NCBI GenBank assembly: GCA_020248985.1
Contig: JADCGL010000008.1
Coordinates: 35,018-99,017 of the forward strand
From: Telmatospirillum sp.
GTDB lineage: Bacteria; Pseudomonadota; Alphaproteobacteria; CACIAM-22H2
DNA length: 64,000 nucleotides
Reading direction: 5' to 3'
The notes under the pieces are model-generated. The model saw nothing but the letters and a program-made list of their open reading frames with translations, searched no databases and was not told the DNA's origin. How positions within the stretch are numbered: position 1 is the first letter of the stretch; each line of letters starts with the position of its first letter. The position numbers and the translations under genes were made by a program. Shown in pieces: positions 18,522 through 31,365 of the stretch.

Positions 18522-18970
18522 GGCCCGCACGGCACGACGTGCGTGTCCTTGGCCGAGGACAGCGCAATCACCGTCTCGGTACGCGAAACGCCCGCCACGC
18601 GCTTGATGCGCTCGACGATCACGCGTTCGAGGGCGGAATTTGTCGCGACCCGGATCTTCAGCAGATACGACCATGCTCCGGTCACGTGGTGGCATTCGAG
18701 CACGTCGGGCAGTGCGGCCATCGCGGCCACGAAGCCTGCATCGTGTTTGGTGCCCTCGAGCGCCACCGACACAAACGCCAAAGTCGGCCGCCCGAGCTTT
18801 TCGGCATCTGCCGTGATCGACCAGCCAGTGATGATGGCGTTCGCCTCGAGCTTTTTGAGCCGCTCGTTGACGGCCGACACCGACAAGCCGACGGCGCCGG
18901 CGATTCCGGCGTATGAATCGCGCGCGTTCCTCTGAAGATGCGCAACGATTTTGCGGTCAGTTTCATCCAT
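18518..18970 (-). CDS. Lrp/AsnC family transcriptional regulator
   Basis: A 150-residue regulator with an N-terminal helix-turn-helix (MDETDRKIVAHLQRNARDSYAGIAGAVGLSVSAVNERLKKLE) and a C-terminal RAM ligand-binding domain (LAFVSVALEG, VLECHHVTGAWSYLLKIRV). Proteins of this type sense amino acids as octamers. The start at 18970 gives the normal family length; a longer frame reaching 19054 adds a leader not seen in the family. It is followed immediately by the LysE exporter gene, which it probably controls, and is divergent from the GbsR gene. Confidence 0.9.
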   Translation of the reverse strand: MDETDRKIVAHLQRNARDSYAGIAGAVGLSVSAVNERLKKLEANAIITGWSITADAEKLGRPTLAFVSVALEGTKHDAGFVAAMAALPDVLECHHVTGAWSYLLKIRVATNSALERVIVERIKRVAGVSRTETVIALSSAKDTHVVPCGP

Positions 18971-19075
18971 TGCCGCAAAATAGATGCGCCTTTGATAAAA
19001 TTCTACAGTTTTGTTTTGGTTTGACAGGTGCGGTATTTCCGTGTTTTCAATCATTTCTGAAAATTCGGAAGCACC

Positions 19076-19648
19076 ATGAATCTACCCCCCATCGTCCAGT
19101 CCTTCGTTCTGCATTTCGGCGAAATGGGTTCGCGCTGGGGTATTGCGCGCACCGTCGGCCAGATCTACGCGGTTCTGTTCGTCTCGGCCGAGCCGCTGTG
19201 CGCAGACGATCTCGTCGACCGACTCGGCATCTCGCGCTCGAACGTGTCGATCGGCCTCAAGGAACTGCAGTCGTGGAATCTCGTGCGGCTGCGCCATGTG
19301 CCGGGCGACCGTCGCGAGTTTTTCTCCACCCCCGATGATGTGTGGGCGATCCTGCGCACGCTTGTACAGGAGCGCAAAAAGCGCGAGGTCGATCCGACCC
19401 TGTCCGTCCTGCGCGATCTGCTGCTGCAGAGCCCGCAAAGCGATGCCGAGGCGCACGCCCAGGCGCGCATGCGCGACATGCTCGCCCCCATGGAATTGCT
19501 GACCAAATGGTACGACGACGTCGAGCGGCTCGAGACCGAGCGCTTGATCCAGCTCTTGGGTCTCGGGGCCACGATCGTCAAAGCGCTCGACGCCAAAGAC
19601 CGCCTGTTTGCGTTGCCGGGCCGCAAAGCGGCGGCCAAGACCTCCTGA
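19076..19648 (+). CDS. GbsR/MarR-type transcriptional regulator
   Basis: A 190-residue winged-helix regulator resembling GbsR-type repressors of the MarR superfamily. The DNA-binding part is GIARTVGQIYAVLFVSAEPLCADDLVDRLGISRSNVSIGLKELQSWNLVRLRHVPGDRR (about residues 22-82). The rest is long helices likely for dimerisation. It lies only 14 bases before the cioA start and in the same direction, so it is co-transcribed with the oxidase genes and probably regulates them, a common pairing. The effector is unknown. Confidence 0.85.
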   Translation: MNLPPIVQSFVLHFGEMGSRWGIARTVGQIYAVLFVSAEPLCADDLVDRLGISRSNVSIGLKELQSWNLVRLRHVPGDRREFFSTPDDVWAILRTLVQERKKREVDPTLSVLRDLLLQSPQSDAEAHAQARMRDMLAPMELLTKWYDDVERLETERLIQLLGLGATIVKALDAKDRLFALPGRKAAAKTS

Positions 19649-19662
19649 CCGGAGCCGACAAG

Positions 19663-21042
19663 ATGTTCCCGACCCCCTTCGAAGGTGCCGATCCCGTGCT
19701 GCTGGCGCGCATCCAGTTCGCGGCCAACATCTCGTTCCATATCCTGTTCCCGACGATCACGATCGCGCTGGGCTGGTTCCTGCTGTTTTTCAAATTGCGC
19801 TACAACGCCACGCGCCAGGAACGCTGGATGGACGCCTACCGCCTCTACGTGAAAGTGTTTGCACTCACCTTCGCGCTCGGTGTCGTGTCGGGCATCACGA
19901 TGAGCTTCCAGTTCGGCACCAACTGGCCCGGCTTCATGAACGCGGTCGGCAATATTGCCGGGCCGCTGCTGGCCTACGAGGTGCTGACCGCCTTTTTCCT
20001 CGAGGCGAGTTTCCTCGGCATCATGCTGTTCGGCTTCCGGCGCGTGAAAGACTGGGTGCACACGCTCGCCACGTTCCTCGTCGCGTTCGGCACCACGATT
20101 TCGGCCTTCTGGATCCTCGTGCTGAATTCCTGGATGCACACGCCGGCCGGCTTCGAGATGCGCGACGGTGTTGCGCACGCGACCGACTGGTTTGCGATCG
20201 TCTTCAACCCGTCGATGCCGTACCGGCTTGTGCATATGCTGCTGGCCTCGGGCCTCACCTGCGCGTTTCTGGTGGCGGGCCTGTCGGCCTATCGCTGGCT
20301 GCGCGGCGACCGCGGGGCGGACGTGGATGTCGGCTTGCGCACGGGCGTTGCGGTCGCTGCCGTGCTGATCCCGCTGCAGATCCTGGCGGGCGACATGCAC
20401 GGGCTCAACACGCTGCAGCACCAGCCCGCCAAGGTTGCAGCCATGGAAGGCAACTGGACGACCGGCCCGAACGTGCCGCTTGTGCTGTTCGCGGTGCCGA
20501 ACACGGCCGAAAAGCGCAACGATTTTGCGATCGAGATCCCGAACGGGGCGAGCCTTATACTCAAACATTCGCCGTCGGGCGTGGTCCCCGGGCTCGATGC
20601 GTTCGAGGGCAAACATCCGCCGGTCGCTCCCGTGTTCTACGCGTTTCGCGTGATGGTCGGCACGGGCATGTTGATGCTCGTGGTCGCGTGGTTCGCGGCC
20701 TGGCTCCTGTGGCGGCGCGGTGGTATTGGCGTTTGGACGGCACGCGGGCTTGCGGCCATGACCTTGTCCGGCTGGGTTGCCACGCTGGCGGGCTGGTACG
20801 TGACCGAGATCGGCCGCCAGCCCTGGCTTGTCACCGGCGTGCTCGCCACGGCCGATGCGGCGTCCGACGTGCCGGTTGCCTTGATCGGCAGCTCGCTTGC
20901 GATCTATCTGCTGCTCTATGCAGCGCTGATCGCGGCCTATGTGAGCGTGCTGTTCTATCTTGCGGGCAAGCCGGCTGCCGCGATGCCCGAAGACGCGCCC
21001 AAAGGCAAACTCATCGCCGCCAGTGCGGCCGCGCGCATCTGA
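19663..21042 (+). CDS. cioA: Cytochrome bd-type quinol oxidase subunit I (cyanide-insensitive, CioA)
   Basis: A 459-residue polytopic subunit holding hemes b558, b595 and d. Family features are heme-ligand His26 (NISFHILFP) and His191 (PYRLVHMLL), the quinol-site GRQPW (in ETEIGRQPW-like context GWYVTEIGRQPW), and a short Q-loop typical of the CIO branch rather than the long loop of E. coli CydA. The enzyme reduces oxygen to water using ubiquinol without proton pumping and resists cyanide and sulfide. It is the second gene of a regulator-cioA-cioB operon. Confidence 0.92.
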   Translation: MFPTPFEGADPVLLARIQFAANISFHILFPTITIALGWFLLFFKLRYNATRQERWMDAYRLYVKVFALTFALGVVSGITMSFQFGTNWPGFMNAVGNIAGPLLAYEVLTAFFLEASFLGIMLFGFRRVKDWVHTLATFLVAFGTTISAFWILVLNSWMHTPAGFEMRDGVAHATDWFAIVFNPSMPYRLVHMLLASGLTCAFLVAGLSAYRWLRGDRGADVDVGLRTGVAVAAVLIPLQILAGDMHGLNTLQHQPAKVAAMEGNWTTGPNVPLVLFAVPNTAEKRNDFAIEIPNGASLILKHSPSGVVPGLDAFEGKHPPVAPVFYAFRVMVGTGMLMLVVAWFAAWLLWRRGGIGVWTARGLAAMTLSGWVATLAGWYVTEIGRQPWLVTGVLATADAASDVPVALIGSSLAIYLLLYAALIAAYVSVLFYLAGKPAAAMPEDAPKGKLIAASAAARI

Positions 21043-21079
21043 ACGGCCGCATCTGAGCCCGGAAAGAGGATAAATCGCC

Positions 21080-22093
21080 ATGGCGCTTTTCGGCTTCGAA
21101 CCGGATGTGTGGTTGCCCGTCGCGTTCGCCATCCTCATGGGGGCGTCGATCCTCGCCTACGTGATTCTCGACGGCTACGATCTCGGCGTGGGCATCTTGA
21201 TGGGCAACGCCACGCGCGAAGAGCGCGACGTGATGGTGGGCTCGATCGGCCCGTTCTGGGACGCCAACGAAACCTGGCTTGTCCTCGGCATCGGGCTGCT
21301 GCTCGTGGCGTTTCCGTCCGCCCACGGCGTGATCCTGACCGCCCTCTATCTGCCCGTGGCCTTGATGCTTGTGGGCCTCACCTTGCGCGGTGTGGCGTTC
21401 GAGTTCCGCGTCAAGGCGCAGTCGGGCTTGCGCGAAATCTGGGACCGCATATTCGTGGCGGGCTCGCTGCTCGCCGCCGGCACGCAAGGCTACATGCTGG
21501 GTTTCTACATCATGGGCTTCGAGCCGAGCTTCGCCGCACACGCCTTTGCCGTGCTGACCGGCATTTGTTTGGCGGCCGGCTACGCGTTTATTGGGGCGAC
21601 GTGGCTCGTGCTCAAAACCGAGGGCGCCTTGCACGACCGTGCGGTCGGCATGGCGCGCACCTGCCTGTGGCTTGCGGCAATCGGCATGGTCGCGGTGTCG
21701 CTCGCCACGCCGATCGCTTCGCCGCGCATCTTTGCCAAATGGTTCTCGTTCCCCGAGATCATCCTGCTTGCCCCCATTCCGCTCGTCACGGCCGGATTGT
21801 TTCTTGCACTTTGGATTTTTCTGCGCCGCATGCCGCGTACCGACCGCAGCCTCGACATCGTGCCGTTTGTGGGGGCGGTCGGGCTGTTTGCGCTCGGCTT
21901 TTTCGGCTTTGCCTATTCCTTCTATCCGTATCTCGTCGTCGATCGCATCACCGTGTGGCAGGCGGCCGCCGCACCCGAAAGCCTGATGCTGATCTTCGTG
22001 GGTGCGTGCGTGGTGCTGCCGGTTATCGTCGCCTATTCGGCCTTCGCCTATTGGGTGTTCCGCGGCAAGGCGACCGCGCTTCGTTACGACTGA
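21080..22093 (+). CDS. cioB: Cytochrome bd-type quinol oxidase subunit II (CioB)
   Basis: A 337-residue membrane protein with eight or nine helices, the partner subunit of CioA. Signatures are AYVILDGYDLGVGIL in helix 1, GPFWDANETWLVLG, and YLPVALMLVGLTLRGVAFEFR. The length matches the family. It lies 37 bases after cioA with AAAGAGG before the ATG. No CydX-like peptide of about 35 residues follows; the next gene is the 79-residue Cys-rich protein described below. Confidence 0.92.
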   Translation: MALFGFEPDVWLPVAFAILMGASILAYVILDGYDLGVGILMGNATREERDVMVGSIGPFWDANETWLVLGIGLLLVAFPSAHGVILTALYLPVALMLVGLTLRGVAFEFRVKAQSGLREIWDRIFVAGSLLAAGTQGYMLGFYIMGFEPSFAAHAFAVLTGICLAAGYAFIGATWLVLKTEGALHDRAVGMARTCLWLAAIGMVAVSLATPIASPRIFAKWFSFPEIILLAPIPLVTAGLFLALWIFLRRMPRTDRSLDIVPFVGAVGLFALGFFGFAYSFYPYLVVDRITVWQAAAAPESLMLIFVGACVVLPVIVAYSAFAYWVFRGKATALRYD

Positions 22094-22148
22094 GGCGGTG
22101 CTGGCGGAACCTTGGCGGAACGCCCCCGCCGTCTGCTAGAACCGCACC

Positions 22149-22388
22149 ATGGAAATCGTCGAATTCGTGCTCGAATATCCATGGTCGCTGGTCGTGGGCG
22201 GCGTCGTGGCCGTCTATTTGTACGTCCAGGTGCGGCTCGCCGACGACGAGCCGCGTTCGGCGCCCGAAAAGCCCAAAAGCCTCGAAGGCTACGACGTCGA
22301 ATGGTGCGTGGCCTGCTCGCTGTGGGTGCCCGCCAAAACGCCCTATTGCAGCATTCGCGGCTGCCCGCGCCCGCACCGCACGCTGTAG
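22149..22388 (+). CDS. Small membrane-anchored Cys-rich protein (79 aa)
   Basis: I do not recognise this 79-residue protein with certainty. It has one N-terminal membrane helix ([20 protein letters not shown]), a charged linker of about 20 residues, then a C-terminal [22 protein letters not shown], a C-x2-C/C-x4-C set that could bind zinc or another metal. The C-terminal module recalls small zinc-ribbon proteins of the PP0621 type. The gene is 55 bases after cioB. Weak boxes TTGGCG and TAGAAC would start an mRNA at the ATG, so it could have its own leaderless promoter or be part of the oxidase operon. A G5/C5 hairpin follows its stop. Confidence 0.6.
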   Translation: MEIVEFVLEYPWSLVVGGVVAVYLYVQVRLADDEPRSAPEKPKSLEGYDVEWCVACSLWVPAKTPYCSIRGCPRPHRTL

Positions 22389-22483
22389 GGGGTTTTACCC
22401 CCCGTCCGAGGCCGATTCCGTCATTGCCGCAGGGGGGATGGCTGGCTATGTTGCGCCGCAATCGGCAGGAGTCGGCCCCAAAT

Positions 22484-23350
22484 ATGAAGCCTTTGAGTTT
22501 CCAGGACCTGATTTTGACCTTGCACGCCTACTGGTCGGCGCAGGGCTGCCTCATTTTGCAGCCCTACGACATGGAAATGGGGGCGGGCACCTTCCATCCG
22601 GCCACGACCTTGCGGGCCCTTGGCCCCAAGCCCTGGAAAGCCGCCTATGTGCAGCCCTCGCGCCGCCCGTCCGACGGGCGCTACGGCGAAAACCCGAACC
22701 GGCTGCAGCATTACTACCAGTACCAGGTGATCCTGAAACCGTCGCCCGCGAACGCGCAGGAGCTCTATTTGGGCAGCCTCGCCAAGATCGGGCTCGACGC
22801 CAAGCGCCACGACATACGCTTCGTCGAGGACGATTGGGAAAGCCCGACCTTGGGCGCCTGGGGCCTCGGCTGGGAAGTGTGGTGCGACGGCATGGAAGTC
22901 ACGCAATACACCTATTTCCAGCAGGTCGGCGGCATTGAGTGCAATCCCGTCGCGGTCGAATTCACCTACGGGCTCGAGCGCTTGGCGATGTACATCCAGG
23001 GCGTCGAGAACGTCTACGATCTCGCCTTCAACAACGAAGGCGTGAAATACGGCGAAGTGTTCCTGCGCGCCGAGCGCGAATATTCGGCGCACAATTTCGA
23101 GCACGCGAACACGGACCAATTGTTCAAGCATTTCCAGGATGCCGAGGCCGAGTGCAAGGCGCTGCTCGATGCCAAGCTCGCCTTGCCGGCCTACGACCAG
23201 TGCATCAAGGCCTCGCACCGCTTCAATCTGCTCGATGCGCGCGGTGTGATCTCGGTGACCGAGCGGCAGGCCTATATCGGCCGCGTGCGCAACTTGGCCA
23301 AAGCCTGCTGCGAAGCGTGGCTCGCGGGCGAAGGTGCGGCCAATGGCTGA
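22484..23350 (+). CDS. glyQ: Glycyl-tRNA synthetase alpha subunit
   Basis: A 288-residue class II catalytic subunit of the bacterial alpha2beta2 glycyl-tRNA synthetase. It starts [47 protein letters not shown], the highly conserved GlyQ N-terminus, with class II motif 2 in [17 protein letters not shown] and motif 3 in [15 protein letters not shown]. An in-frame ATG 12 codons upstream is possible but less typical. The last eight bases overlap the glyS start, giving stoichiometric translation of both subunits. Confidence 0.96.
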   Translation: MKPLSFQDLILTLHAYWSAQGCLILQPYDMEMGAGTFHPATTLRALGPKPWKAAYVQPSRRPSDGRYGENPNRLQHYYQYQVILKPSPANAQELYLGSLAKIGLDAKRHDIRFVEDDWESPTLGAWGLGWEVWCDGMEVTQYTYFQQVGGIECNPVAVEFTYGLERLAMYIQGVENVYDLAFNNEGVKYGEVFLRAEREYSAHNFEHANTDQLFKHFQDAEAECKALLDAKLALPAYDQCIKASHRFNLLDARGVISVTERQAYIGRVRNLAKACCEAWLAGEGAANG

Positions 23351-25409
23351 GCTGCTGCTCGAAATCCTGTCCGAGGAAATCCCTGCGCGTATGCAAGGCC
23401 GTGCGGCCGAGGATTTGAAGCGCCTCGTGTGCGAAAGTCTCGGCAAAGCCGGGCTCGAATTTTCAAAGGCCGAAGCGTTTGTGACGCCGCGCCGCCTCGC
23501 ACTCGTCGTCGAAGGCCTGCCGCTGCGCACGCCCGATCTCAAAGAAGAGAAAAAGGGCCCGCGCGTCGGCTCGCCCGACCAGGCCATTGCGGGCTTTCTG
23601 AAGGGTGCGGGCGTTGCCTCGCTCGATGCCTGTGAAAAGCGCGTCGTCGGCAAAGCCGAATTCTGGTTCGCGGTCGTCGACAAAAAGGGTGCTGCGACGG
23701 CTGAGATTCTGCCCGGTGTCATCGTCGAAGCGATCAAAGCGCTGCCGTGGCCCAAATCGATGCGCTGGGGCGAAAAGCGCTTTGCCTGGGTGCGGCCGAT
23801 GCACAGCATCGTGGCGCTGCTCGACGGCCAGACGCTTGGCGGCGAATTCGATCTCGGCGGCGACAAGATCGTGTTCGGTAATACAACCGTCGGCCACCGC
23901 TTCCTGGCGCCGGCTGCTTTCGCAGTGTCGAGCTTCGCCGACTATGCCGAAAAACTGGAAAAGGCATTTGTGATCCTCGACGCGGCGGCCCGCCGCGCGA
24001 AGATATTGGCCGATGCGTCGGCGGCGGCGGTAAAACTCGGCGTCAAACTGCGCGACGATCCGGGCCTGCTCGACGAAGTCGCCGGTCTCGTCGAATGGCC
24101 GGTCGTGCTGGCCGGTGCTATCGACGAAAAATTCATGGATGTGCCCGCCGAAGTGCTGGTCACGTCCATGCGCGCGCACCAGAAATATTTCGCCACGCTG
24201 AACCCAGACGGCTCGCTTGGCCGCCATTTCATCGTCGTCGCGAACATGGTCGCTGAAGACGGCGGCGAACTGATTGTGGCTGGCAACGAGCGCGTTTTGC
24301 GCGCACGCCTGTCGGACGCCAAATTCTTCTGGGACCAGGACCGCAAGACGAAGCTCGATGCGCGCGTCCCCGCCCTCGCATCGCGCGTGTTCCATGCCAA
24401 GCTCGGCACGATGCTGCAGAAGGTGGAACGGCTCGAAACGCTTTCCGCTTTCATCGCGGGCAAAATCGGTGCGGACGTTGCGGCCGCAACGCGCGCCGCC
24501 CATCTTGCCAAAGCCGATCTGTCCTCGGGCATGGTCGGCGAGTTCCCCGAGCTGCAGGGCATCATGGGCCGCTATTATGCGCGCCACGACGGCGAGAGCG
24601 AGCTTGTGGCAAACGCCATCCGCGCGCACTACCAGCCGCTCGGCCCCGGCGATGCTTGCCCCGCCGAGCCCGTGTCGGTCGCCGTCGCTCTGGCCGAAAA
24701 GATCGATACGCTCGCAGGCTTCTGGGGCATCGACGAAAAGCCGACAGGCTCCAAAGACCCGTTTGCGCTGCGCCGTTCGGCGTTGGGCGTGATCCGCCTC
24801 GTGCTCGAAAACGGGTTGCGCTTGCCGCTGATCCCCGTGTTCGAAGCGGCCCTTGCCGCCAATCGCGGGGCGGCCTCGCTGGCGGGCGAACTCCTCGCCT
24901 TCTTCGCCGACCGTCTGAAAGTGTCGCTCAAAGAAAAGGGCGTTCGGCACGATCTGATCGATGCGGTGTTCGCCCTTGGCGGCGAGGACGATCTTGTGCG
25001 GCTGCTTGCGCGCGTCGAAGCACTCGGCGCGTTCTTGGCGAGCGACGACGGCGCCAATCTGTTGATCGCAGCGCGGCGAGCGTCGAACATTGCGGGCATC
25101 GAGGCCAAGAAGGACGGTGCATCTTATGACGCGCCCGTCGATGCGGGCCTGCTGGCGCAGGCGGAAGAAAAAGACCTCTTCGCGCGTTTGTCGGACGTGG
25201 AAGCTGCCGTGCGCAAAGCCGTCGAGGTTGAAGATTTTGCGGCCGCGATGCGCGCTTTGGCGTCGTTGCGCGGGCCGCTCGACGCATTCTTCGACAAGGT
25301 CACCGTCAATGCCGACGATGCGGCATTGCGCGCGAACCGTCTCAAATTGCTGTCGCAGATCCGCCGCACCACGATGCTCGTGGCGGATTTTGCGCGTATC
25401 GAAGGCTAG
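23343..25409 (+). CDS. glyS: Glycyl-tRNA synthetase beta subunit
   Basis: A 688-residue beta subunit that binds tRNA-Gly. It begins [16 protein letters not shown], the conserved GlyS start, and contains [36 protein letters not shown], an HD-like domain region ([11 protein letters not shown]) and a C-terminal DALR-type anticodon-binding domain ending near [18 protein letters not shown]. The length is normal for the family. It is followed 11 bases later by ppdK in the same direction. Confidence 0.96.
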   Translation: MAELLLEILSEEIPARMQGRAAEDLKRLVCESLGKAGLEFSKAEAFVTPRRLALVVEGLPLRTPDLKEEKKGPRVGSPDQAIAGFLKGAGVASLDACEKRVVGKAEFWFAVVDKKGAATAEILPGVIVEAIKALPWPKSMRWGEKRFAWVRPMHSIVALLDGQTLGGEFDLGGDKIVFGNTTVGHRFLAPAAFAVSSFADYAEKLEKAFVILDAAARRAKILADASAAAVKLGVKLRDDPGLLDEVAGLVEWPVVLAGAIDEKFMDVPAEVLVTSMRAHQKYFATLNPDGSLGRHFIVVANMVAEDGGELIVAGNERVLRARLSDAKFFWDQDRKTKLDARVPALASRVFHAKLGTMLQKVERLETLSAFIAGKIGADVAAATRAAHLAKADLSSGMVGEFPELQGIMGRYYARHDGESELVANAIRAHYQPLGPGDACPAEPVSVAVALAEKIDTLAGFWGIDEKPTGSKDPFALRRSALGVIRLVLENGLRLPLIPVFEAALAANRGAASLAGELLAFFADRLKVSLKEKGVRHDLIDAVFALGGEDDLVRLLARVEALGAFLASDDGANLLIAARRASNIAGIEAKKDGASYDAPVDAGLLAQAEEKDLFARLSDVEAAVRKAVEVEDFAAAMRALASLRGPLDAFFDKVTVNADDAALRANRLKLLSQIRRTTMLVADFARIEG

Positions 25410-25420
25410 AGGAAAAAACC

Positions 25421-28399
<2,979 letters not shown>

Positions 28400-28402
28400 C
28401 GC

Positions 28403-29281
28403 TCAGAAATTCGCCCAGGCGGGTTTGTGCGGCACGAGCTTGGCCTCGCCCGCAACGAGGGCGCTTGGTTTCTCGAGCGCTTCGAGGCGCAGCAAGGCGA
28501 GGCCTTGGCCGCCGGCACTCGAGCGCATTTCGCCGACGTCCGCACCGTCCAACCGGATCGGCGTGCCGATCGCAGGGGCGGGGCCTTCGATCGTCACGGG
28601 CAGCAGGCGCTTTTTGACGAGGCCGCGATATTTCATGCGCGCGGTCACCTCTTGGCCCACATAGCAGCCCTTCTTGAAATCCACGCCGCCAAGTTCCTCG
28701 AAACCGTTTTCGAGCAGCAGCGCGTCTTCGACCGCAAGGTCGCGACTGCCGTCCGGCACGCCGTGCGACAGGCGCAGCGTGTCGTAGGCTTCGAGCGTGC
28801 CGGGGGCGAAATCTTTGGCAAGTTCGGCCAAGCTCGCGGCGGGCACGAGCGCGCGCACGCCGAGGGCGGCCAAGCGCGGATCGACATAGACGATGCCGCC
28901 GGCCAATTCCTTGGCGGCCCCGGCCGTCGCGGGCAGGCCGAACGCGTCGGCCGCCCCGTCGCCCCAAAAGGCTGCGACGACGAAGCTGTCGTCGGCGGCA
29001 AGCTCGATCTTGGCGCGCAGCTTGTAGATTTTGAGGCGGCGCATCAGATCGTCGCGCCTTGCGGCTTCGCAATCGAGCAGCACGGCGTCCCCCAGGGCGC
29101 CCATGAAAAACTCGTGCAGGAAGCGCCCCTGCGCCGTCAGGAAGCCCGCATGCAGCGCGCGGTCGGCCGCTATCTTGGCGGCGTCGCTCGAGACGAGGCC
29201 TTGCAGAAAGCTTATGCGGTCGTCGCCCGCAATGCGCATGGCGGCACGGGCGGCGAGGGGGGCGAAAAAGCGGGCGGACAT
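28403..29281 (-). CDS. ygfZ: Folate-binding protein YgfZ (GcvT-like, Fe-S cluster assembly)
   Basis: A 292-residue COG0354 protein. YgfZ proteins use folate to support assembly or repair of some iron-sulfur clusters, including that of the tRNA-modifying enzyme MiaB. The family signature KGCYVGQEVTARMKYRG is present with its invariant Cys. The N-terminal RISFLQGLVSSDA and LTAQGRFLHEFF segments match the GcvT-like fold. It converges on ppdK with three bases between the stops and is divergent from the glycosyltransferase operon. Confidence 0.9.
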   Translation of the reverse strand: MSARFFAPLAARAAMRIAGDDRISFLQGLVSSDAAKIAADRALHAGFLTAQGRFLHEFFMGALGDAVLLDCEAARRDDLMRRLKIYKLRAKIELAADDSFVVAAFWGDGAADAFGLPATAGAAKELAGGIVYVDPRLAALGVRALVPAASLAELAKDFAPGTLEAYDTLRLSHGVPDGSRDLAVEDALLLENGFEELGGVDFKKGCYVGQEVTARMKYRGLVKKRLLPVTIEGPAPAIGTPIRLDGADVGEMRSSAGGQGLALLRLEALEKPSALVAGEAKLVPHKPAWANF

Positions 29282-29342
29282 GGCAGCGTCTTTCGAAGCG
29301 GGGGCAGGTATGTCCCTAGGAGTTAGGGAGGCGCCCCTGCGC

Positions 29343-29371
29343 TTGGCAAGGGTGCTGTTGGAGCCTATAAC
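29343..29371 (+). promoter_or_regulatory. Near-consensus sigma70 promoter of the glycosyltransferase operon
   Basis: TTGGCA (29343-29348), 17 bases, then TATAAC (29366-29371). The expected transcript start is six to eight bases further, at 29377-29379, which is the ATG of the first gene. The mRNA would then be leaderless. No ribosome binding site is visible before that ATG, which agrees. Confidence 0.6.
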
Positions 29372-29377
29372 GCGCCT

Positions 29378-30412
29378 ATGCCCAAACATATCTGCTTCCT
29401 CGACGATTCGGCCGAATATGACGGCTTCAGCCCGACCAGCCGCCCGCTCGACGGGCCGCAAAAATCGGTCGCCTATCTGGCCGCTTCGCTCGCCCAGCGC
29501 GGCCATCAGGTGACGGTGATCACGCGCGCCGAACACGTGCTCGTGTGCGACGGCGTTTCGTATCCGGGCTGGCACGGCGACCGGCCCGAACAATGCGACC
29601 TGCTGGTGGTGGTCGGCGACCCCACTTTGTTCGACCTCGTCAAAAACGCGGGCACGCGCGTGCTGTGGGTCGCGGGGGCGTCGTCGGCCCTCGACACGCC
29701 GGTCTGGCAGGGCACGTGGCAGCGCCTCACGCCGCATCTTGTGTTCCGCACCGATGCGCAGCGCGATCTTGCCACGCTGCACGGCCTGCCCGCACACGTG
29801 ATCGGCGATGCGCCCGCACCTTCCTATGTTGAAGAGATCGTCGATGCGCCGAGCGCACCGCCTTATGCGGTCACGGTCTGCCATCCGCTGGGCGGGCTCG
29901 AGGCGATTCTCGACCTCTGGACGACGAAGGTGCATCCCGCCGCCATGGATGCCGAGCTGCATGTCTATTCGAGCCTGCTCGACCGCGCGGCGTTGAGCGG
30001 CCTGGTGCCCGCCGACATTGCCGCGATCCACGACAAGGTGCAGGCGGCGGCCGGCTTCGGCGTGCGCGTGAAGCGCCCGCAGCCCGATCCGCAGATGGCC
30101 GAGATCTACCGGCGCGCGCGCGCCTTCCTGCATCCTTCCAACGCCTTCGAGGCTTTGGCGCTGCAGCTCGTCGAAGCGCAGGCGGCAGGCCTGCCGGCCG
30201 TGACGTTTGCATCGAGTCCGGTTGCGCGCGTGTTCGTGGTCGACGGCACGACCGGCTTTGTCGCTGAAGATGCCGCCGCCTATGCCGCGGCGACCTTGCG
30301 CCTGCTCGCGGGCGAAGAGCCGTTCGGTGCCATGGCGACGGCCGCCCGCCATTTGCGGCGCGGGCGAAGCTGGGCCATTGCCGCTGCCGAGTGGGAAGAG
30401 CGCTTCGCATGA
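29378..30412 (+). CDS. GT4-like glycosyltransferase, first gene of a surface-glycan operon
   Basis: A 344-residue GT-B type protein. The N-terminus shows KSVAYLAASLAQRGHQVTVITRA, and the C-terminal domain has an EX7E motif within HPSNAFEALALQLVEAQAAGLPAVTFA. It lacks membrane segments. The start codon appears to coincide with the transcription start (see the promoter entry). The stop overlaps the next gene's ATG (ATGA). The sugar and acceptor are unknown. With a heptosyltransferase-like enzyme next in line, a role in lipopolysaccharide core or another surface glycan is likely. Confidence 0.78.
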   Translation: MPKHICFLDDSAEYDGFSPTSRPLDGPQKSVAYLAASLAQRGHQVTVITRAEHVLVCDGVSYPGWHGDRPEQCDLLVVVGDPTLFDLVKNAGTRVLWVAGASSALDTPVWQGTWQRLTPHLVFRTDAQRDLATLHGLPAHVIGDAPAPSYVEEIVDAPSAPPYAVTVCHPLGGLEAILDLWTTKVHPAAMDAELHVYSSLLDRAALSGLVPADIAAIHDKVQAAAGFGVRVKRPQPDPQMAEIYRRARAFLHPSNAFEALALQLVEAQAAGLPAVTFASSPVARVFVVDGTTGFVAEDAAAYAAATLRLLAGEEPFGAMATAARHLRRGRSWAIAAAEWEERFA

Positions 30413-31365
30413 AGGTGCTGTTCGTCGCCTCGAACCGGATCGGCGACGCGATGCTGGCATCGGGCGTGTTGGCGGAATTGGTCCGCCGCCATCCGCAGGC
30501 ACGTTTCACGATCGCCTGCGGCCCCGCGGCTGCACCCTTGTTCGAGGCGATGCCGCAACGCGCACGCACGATCGTGCTGCGCAAGGGCAAGTTCAAACTC
30601 CATTGGTTTGCATTGTGGCTGCGCACGGTCGCGAATTTTTGGGACCTTGCGGTCGATATGCGCGGCTCGGGCCTGGTGTGGTTTCTGGCCGCCCGCCAGC
30701 GCGCGCGCTCGACGGCGCGCAACGAAACCATCCACCGCGTGGAAGATGCCGCGCGCGTGCTGAACTTTACGCCGCCGCCCTCGCCCATGTTGTGGCTGTC
30801 GGACGATGCCAAACAAAAAGCGGCCAAGCTGCTCGGCGACGGGCCGATCCTCGCCCTCGGCGCCACGGCCAACTGGTCGGGCAAAATCTGGCCGGCCGAA
30901 CGGTTTCTCGCGTTGGCCGAAGCTTTGACGGCTCCGGGGGCGGTTCTCGGCGGTGCGCGCATCGCCGTTTTCGGCGGGCCCGGTGAACAGGCGGCGGCAG
31001 CCCCCTTGCTGGCGGGTCTTGGAACACGCGCGATCGATTTTGTCGGCACCACCGATCTTGCGACGGCGGCCGCCGCTATCGCGCGTGCCGAGCTTTTTGT
31101 CGGCAACGATTCGGGTCTCATGCATATCGCGGCGGCGGCCGGCGTACCCACGCTCGGGCTGTTCGGGCCGTCGGACGAGCGCAATTTCCGCCCGTGGGGC
31201 CCGAATACGGCCTATGTGCGCACGGCCGAAAGCAAAGACGCTTTGTTCGCGCGCATCGACTACCAGCCGAGCGGGTCGCATTCGCTGCTGACCTCGATCG
31301 CGGTCGAAACGGTCGAAGCCGCAGCGTGCGAGCTTATGCGCCGCGCCAAGCGAGCCGCGGCATGA
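30409..31365 (+). CDS. GT9 family glycosyltransferase (heptosyltransferase-like)
   Basis: A 318-residue member of the GT9 family (WaaC/WaaF/WaaQ type), which transfers heptose or related sugars to the inner core of lipopolysaccharide. Signatures are KVLFVASNRIGDAMLASGVLAEL at the start, LGATANWSGKIWPAERF, VFGGPGE and the donor-site block FVGNDSGLMHIAAAAGVPTLGLFGPSD. The start overlaps the previous stop and the stop overlaps the next start, each by four bases, so translation is coupled across the operon. Confidence 0.88.
   Translation: MKVLFVASNRIGDAMLASGVLAELVRRHPQARFTIACGPAAAPLFEAMPQRARTIVLRKGKFKLHWFALWLRTVANFWDLAVDMRGSGLVWFLAARQRARSTARNETIHRVEDAARVLNFTPPPSPMLWLSDDAKQKAAKLLGDGPILALGATANWSGKIWPAERFLALAEALTAPGAVLGGARIAVFGGPGEQAAAAPLLAGLGTRAIDFVGTTDLATAAAAIARAELFVGNDSGLMHIAAAAGVPTLGLFGPSDERNFRPWGPNTAYVRTAESKDALFARIDYQPSGSHSLLTSIAVETVEAAACELMRRAKRAAA

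Noticed and set aside
23343..23350. glyQ/glyS overlap as a possible frameshift of a fused gene
   Set aside because: Both genes have complete family ends and starts. The eight-base overlap is the normal arrangement of two separate subunits.
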